Shown: positions 4,630 to 6,953 of the stretch, piece after piece
Numbering within the stretch: the first letter of the stretch is position 1
Layout of the letters: the number at the start of each line of letters is the position of its first letter
DNA from: a bacterium
GTDB taxonomy: Bacteria > Vulcanimicrobiota > Xenobia > RGZZ01
Direction: 5' to 3'
Assembly: GCA_021782195.1 (NCBI GenBank)
Contig: JAJXVI010000131.1
Location: 1-6,953, forward strand
DNA length: 6,953 bases
The notes under the pieces: generated by a model
Database searches by the model: none
The model's input: the letters and a program-made list of their open reading frames with translations, nothing else
What the model was told of the DNA's origin: nothing
Translations under genes and position numbers: made by a program

Positions 4630-6953
4630 ATGGCAGATGTGCGGGACCCTCAAATCGAGCAGGCGTGGAACCGGGCCAGGTCGCTGGCGAGCCAGGGTAA
4701 GCTGGACGAGGCCCAGACCCTTTACGAGCAACTCCTTACCCAGGATCAGTGGAATCTCGATTTTCATCGAGAAGCTGCGACCATTGCTGACAGGCGGGGC
4801 GACATTCCCAAGGCCATCAATCTGCATATCCTGTGGGCCGGGGCCTGTGACCACCACGGACTCTACGACGAGGCACTGAAGCTCTACAATCAGGTTCTGT
4901 CGCTGGAGAGTCCGGACAAGAAGGCGCAGGTCAAGGGCGCTGGCGGGTCCCCGGAGAAGATTCGAGAGATGGTGTCGCAGTACCGTCCTCGCCTCTCGTT
5001 GCAGATGGGTCGCATCTATCTGCAGAAGAAGATGGCGGACGAGGCGATCCATCACCTGAAGGGTGCACTTGACGCTTCGGGAGCACAAGAGGCCCACGTC
5101 GTGCACGCCCTGCTCGGCATCGCCTACATGCAGAAAAACATGGACAAGGAGGCCATCGGAGAGTTCCAGGAAGTGGTGCGACTGGCGCCCAACGACGCAG
5201 CCTTCGCCTACGAGAAACTCGGTGAGATCTTCCTGCGCGCCGGGAAACCTACGGCCAGCACCATTGTCTGGTTCCGCAATGCAGGCGACCTCTATCTGCG
5301 TACCGAGCAGTTTCAAGACGCCGTACGTGCCTACGAGATGATCCTTTCCTTCGAGCCCCGTAACAAGGATGTTCTGCAGAAGCTCGCCGACATCTACACC
5401 CAGCAGGGCATGCGCGAACAGGCGCTGGCCACCTACAAGAATCTGGCGCAGATCTTCACCGAGGAGGGTCTTCTCGACCGTGTCATCATCCTTTACGAGA
5501 AGCTGACGGAACTGAATCCGGACGACGACGAGTCGCTGGGCCGCCTGCTCGAGATCTACCGAGGAATTCTCCTTCGCGACCCGTCGAATCTGTCTGTACG
5601 CAACAAGCTCATCAAACTGCTTTCGCTTCGGGGCGACGACGAGTCGGTTGTTCCCGAGTACCTTGCCCAGGCACAGGCCTTTGTGGAAAAGGGGTTGTTC
5701 GACGACGCGAACCATACCATCCTGAAGGTACTCGAGATCGACGCGCGCAACCCGAGAGCGCTTGAGACCCTTGGCGACATCCACCTGCGTCGTGACCAGA
5801 AGGACGATGCGCTTAAAGCGTACCTTGAGGTCTTGAAGATCTACACCGACGCGGGAGACGAAGAGCAGCGACTGGCCTTCAATCAAAAACTGATGACCCT
5901 GTTTCCCCAGGAGAGCGGTGTACAGTACGAGCTTGCGCGCTCCCTCAAGGACCAGGGCGCATTCGAGGACGCTCTGCGGGAGATCGACAAGGTCCTCCAG
6001 CAGGAGCCCAACCACCTGCAGGCGCTCTCAGACGCGTGTGAGATTCTGTTCCAGATCGGGCACGGTCCGGAAGCCGCCTCGGTGTCACGGAGAATTCTGG
6101 AACTCGATCCGAGCCGAAACGACGTTCGGGTCCGCCTGTTCGAGTACGAGATGGCCTGTGGAAACGCGAGTGCGGCAAACGACCTTGTTGACCAGATCGT
6201 GGCCGTGTATCGTGACCGCGGCATGTGGCGCGATGCGGAGATGCTCTATCGCCGCCTGCTCAACTACAGCCCGGACAATGCCGATCTCCGCCTGAAGATC
6301 TGTGAACTGAGAAGCTGCCTGGGTGATACGGAGCACGTCGTTCGGGAATATCTTTTCCTGGCCACGATGTATGTGCACCGCAACCTTCTGGATCGCGCCG
6401 CCGAGATGTATTCCGCGATTCTTTCTGCTCGCCCCGCGCTGCTCAGTGCCCATTACCGTCTGGGCAGGGTGCTGGCGGCCCAGGGCTTGACCGATCGTGC
6501 GCTCGGCCACTACGCGCATCTGGCGCAGGAGTACATGCGCAGGAATCTCACCTCGCAGGCCCTGGAGATTCTTCACGAGAGCATCGAGCTCGTGCCCTCC
6601 AACGTAGAGCTCCGTCAACGTCTGGTCGAGTTGCTCGTGCGTAAGCTGCGCATCGAGGAGGCCACCGAACAGTACAAGATGCTCATTCGGCAGTGCCTGG
6701 AGGCCAATCGGGTGGAGGAGGCAGGGTTGCGGGTGCGCGAGGTCGTCTCGCTGCAGCCGTTGCATCTTGACCTGCGTCTTGAACTGGCCTTGATGTATCT
6801 TGACTACAACCATCTTGAGCCAGGCCAGCTTCTGCTTGAGGAACTGGTTTCTGCGTACACGCAACGGGGTCAGATTTCACGCGTCATCGACATTCATGAT
6901 CGCATGGCCCGAGCCTATCAGCAGCAGGGTCGCACTGACATGTACTGGGAGGC
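4630..6953 (+). CDS. Multi-TPR protein, 3'-truncated by the window edge (at least 774 aa)
   Basis: The frame is open from ATG 4630 to the last base with no stop, giving 774 complete codons. The visible product is essentially all TPR helices with no signal peptide, membrane segment or catalytic motif, so a cytoplasmic scaffold or assembly role is likely. TPR signatures include LADIYTQQGMREQA, EKLTELNPDD and ALETLGDI. Leading residues of repeats fall at 15, 49, 126, 162, 197, 252, 306, 327, 381, 435, 469, 503, 557, 611, 665 and 719; most spacings are exactly 54 or 34 residues. A 23-residue basic insertion interrupts the second unit (about 97-121). A 21-residue unit at 306-326 matches one in CDS 1. 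The start has GGGAG 11 nt upstream and follows CDS 1 by 80 bp on the same strand, so co-transcription is likely. Unlike CDS 1, no long disordered linker appears in the visible part. The family is secure, the function unknown. Confidence 0.93.
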   Translation, partial: MADVRDPQIEQAWNRARSLASQGKLDEAQTLYEQLLTQDQWNLDFHREAATIADRRGDIPKAINLHILWAGACDHHGLYDEALKLYNQVLSLESPDKKAQVKGAGGSPEKIREMVSQYRPRLSLQMGRIYLQKKMADEAIHHLKGALDASGAQEAHVVHALLGIAYMQKNMDKEAIGEFQEVVRLAPNDAAFAYEKLGEIFLRAGKPTASTIVWFRNAGDLYLRTEQFQDAVRAYEMILSFEPRNKDVLQKLADIYTQQGMREQALATYKNLAQIFTEEGLLDRVIILYEKLTELNPDDDESLGRLLEIYRGILLRDPSNLSVRNKLIKLLSLRGDDESVVPEYLAQAQAFVEKGLFDDANHTILKVLEIDARNPRALETLGDIHLRRDQKDDALKAYLEVLKIYTDAGDEEQRLAFNQKLMTLFPQESGVQYELARSLKDQGAFEDALREIDKVLQQEPNHLQALSDACEILFQIGHGPEAASVSRRILELDPSRNDVRVRLFEYEMACGNASAANDLVDQIVAVYRDRGMWRDAEMLYRRLLNYSPDNADLRLKICELRSCLGDTEHVVREYLFLATMYVHRNLLDRAAEMYSAILSARPALLSAHYRLGRVLAAQGLTDRALGHYAHLAQEYMRRNLTSQALEILHESIELVPSNVELRQRLVELLVRKLRIEEATEQYKMLIRQCLEANRVEEAGLRVREVVSLQPLHLDLRLELALMYLDYNHLEPGQLLLEELVSAYTQRGQISRVIDIHDRMARAYQQQGRTDMYWE
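4672..6953 (+). repeat. TPR array of CDS 2
   Basis: Protein-level repeats from residue 15 to the window edge. Unit lengths in order are 34, 77 (54 plus a 23-residue insertion), 36, 35, 55, 54, 21, 54, 54, 34, 34, 54, 54, 54 and 54, with a further unit cut by the window end. The 54-residue units share the pattern Leu-x3-aromatic/Leu near the start, Gly near position 9, a long central helix with a second Gly near position 29, and a Pro near position 46. Copies are divergent at the DNA level. Confidence 0.85.
4918..4992 (+). other. Basic insertion within the second repeat unit of CDS 2
   Basis: Residues about 97-121, between SLESPD and SLQMGRIY, include KKAQVKGAGGSPEKIRE and YRPR. They lengthen the expected 54-residue spacing to 77. 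The segment is Lys/Arg/Gly-rich and probably forms a loop plus a short helix projecting from the solenoid. Its role is unknown. Confidence 0.5.

Noticed and set aside
4459..6015. 518-codon minus-strand open frame across the gene junction
   Set aside because: It is antisense to CDS 2 and the end of CDS 1. The composition is Leu/Val/Gln-rich, as expected from the complement of TPR codons, with no recognisable family.
6085..6864. 259-codon minus-strand open frame
   Set aside because: It is a shadow of the CDS 2 TPR array for the same reasons; the sense frame is uninterrupted and has clear repeats.
1..6953. CRISPR array, tRNA, rRNA, insertion sequence or DNA-level tandem repeats
   Set aside because: I found no regularly spaced identical repeats, tRNA cloverleaf, transposase-like frame or terminal inverted repeats. 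The repeats present are at the protein level only.

Overview
The window is GC-rich (roughly 60 % by eye). It holds two large co-oriented plus-strand genes, and both encode almost nothing but tetratricopeptide-repeat (TPR) helices. Start codons, Shine-Dalgarno sites and a short operon-like gap mark it as bacterial. No signal peptide, lipobox or membrane segment is visible in either product, so both look like cytoplasmic scaffold proteins. There is no taxonomic marker gene, so I do not place the organism beyond 'GC-rich bacterium'.

Layout. Bases 1-352 are a leader or intergenic region without a convincing gene. It contains a bulged hairpin (201-233), a near-perfect 19-bp palindrome (309-327) and a ribosome binding site (335-342). 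CDS 1 (353-4549, TTG start, about 1398 aa) has an N-terminal TPR solenoid, then a disordered linker of about 430 residues with alternating basic Gly/Arg-rich and acidic Pro-rich blocks, then a second, longer TPR solenoid. An 80-bp gap (4550-4629) carries a strong hairpin and the ribosome binding site of CDS 2. CDS 2 (4630 to beyond 6953, at least 774 aa) is a second pure TPR protein, cut by the window edge.

The most notable feature is the repeat geometry. Besides ordinary 34-residue TPRs, both proteins use a unit of almost exactly 54 residues, repeated about ten times in protein 1 and about ten times in the visible part of protein 2. Each unit reads as two TPRs in which helix B of the first and helix A of the second are fused into one long helix (68 minus 14 residues). 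Both proteins also contain one matching 21-residue short unit. This shared, unusual geometry and the adjacency suggest that the genes are related and that their products work together, perhaps as a large protein-binding scaffold. No biochemical role can be assigned from this sequence alone.
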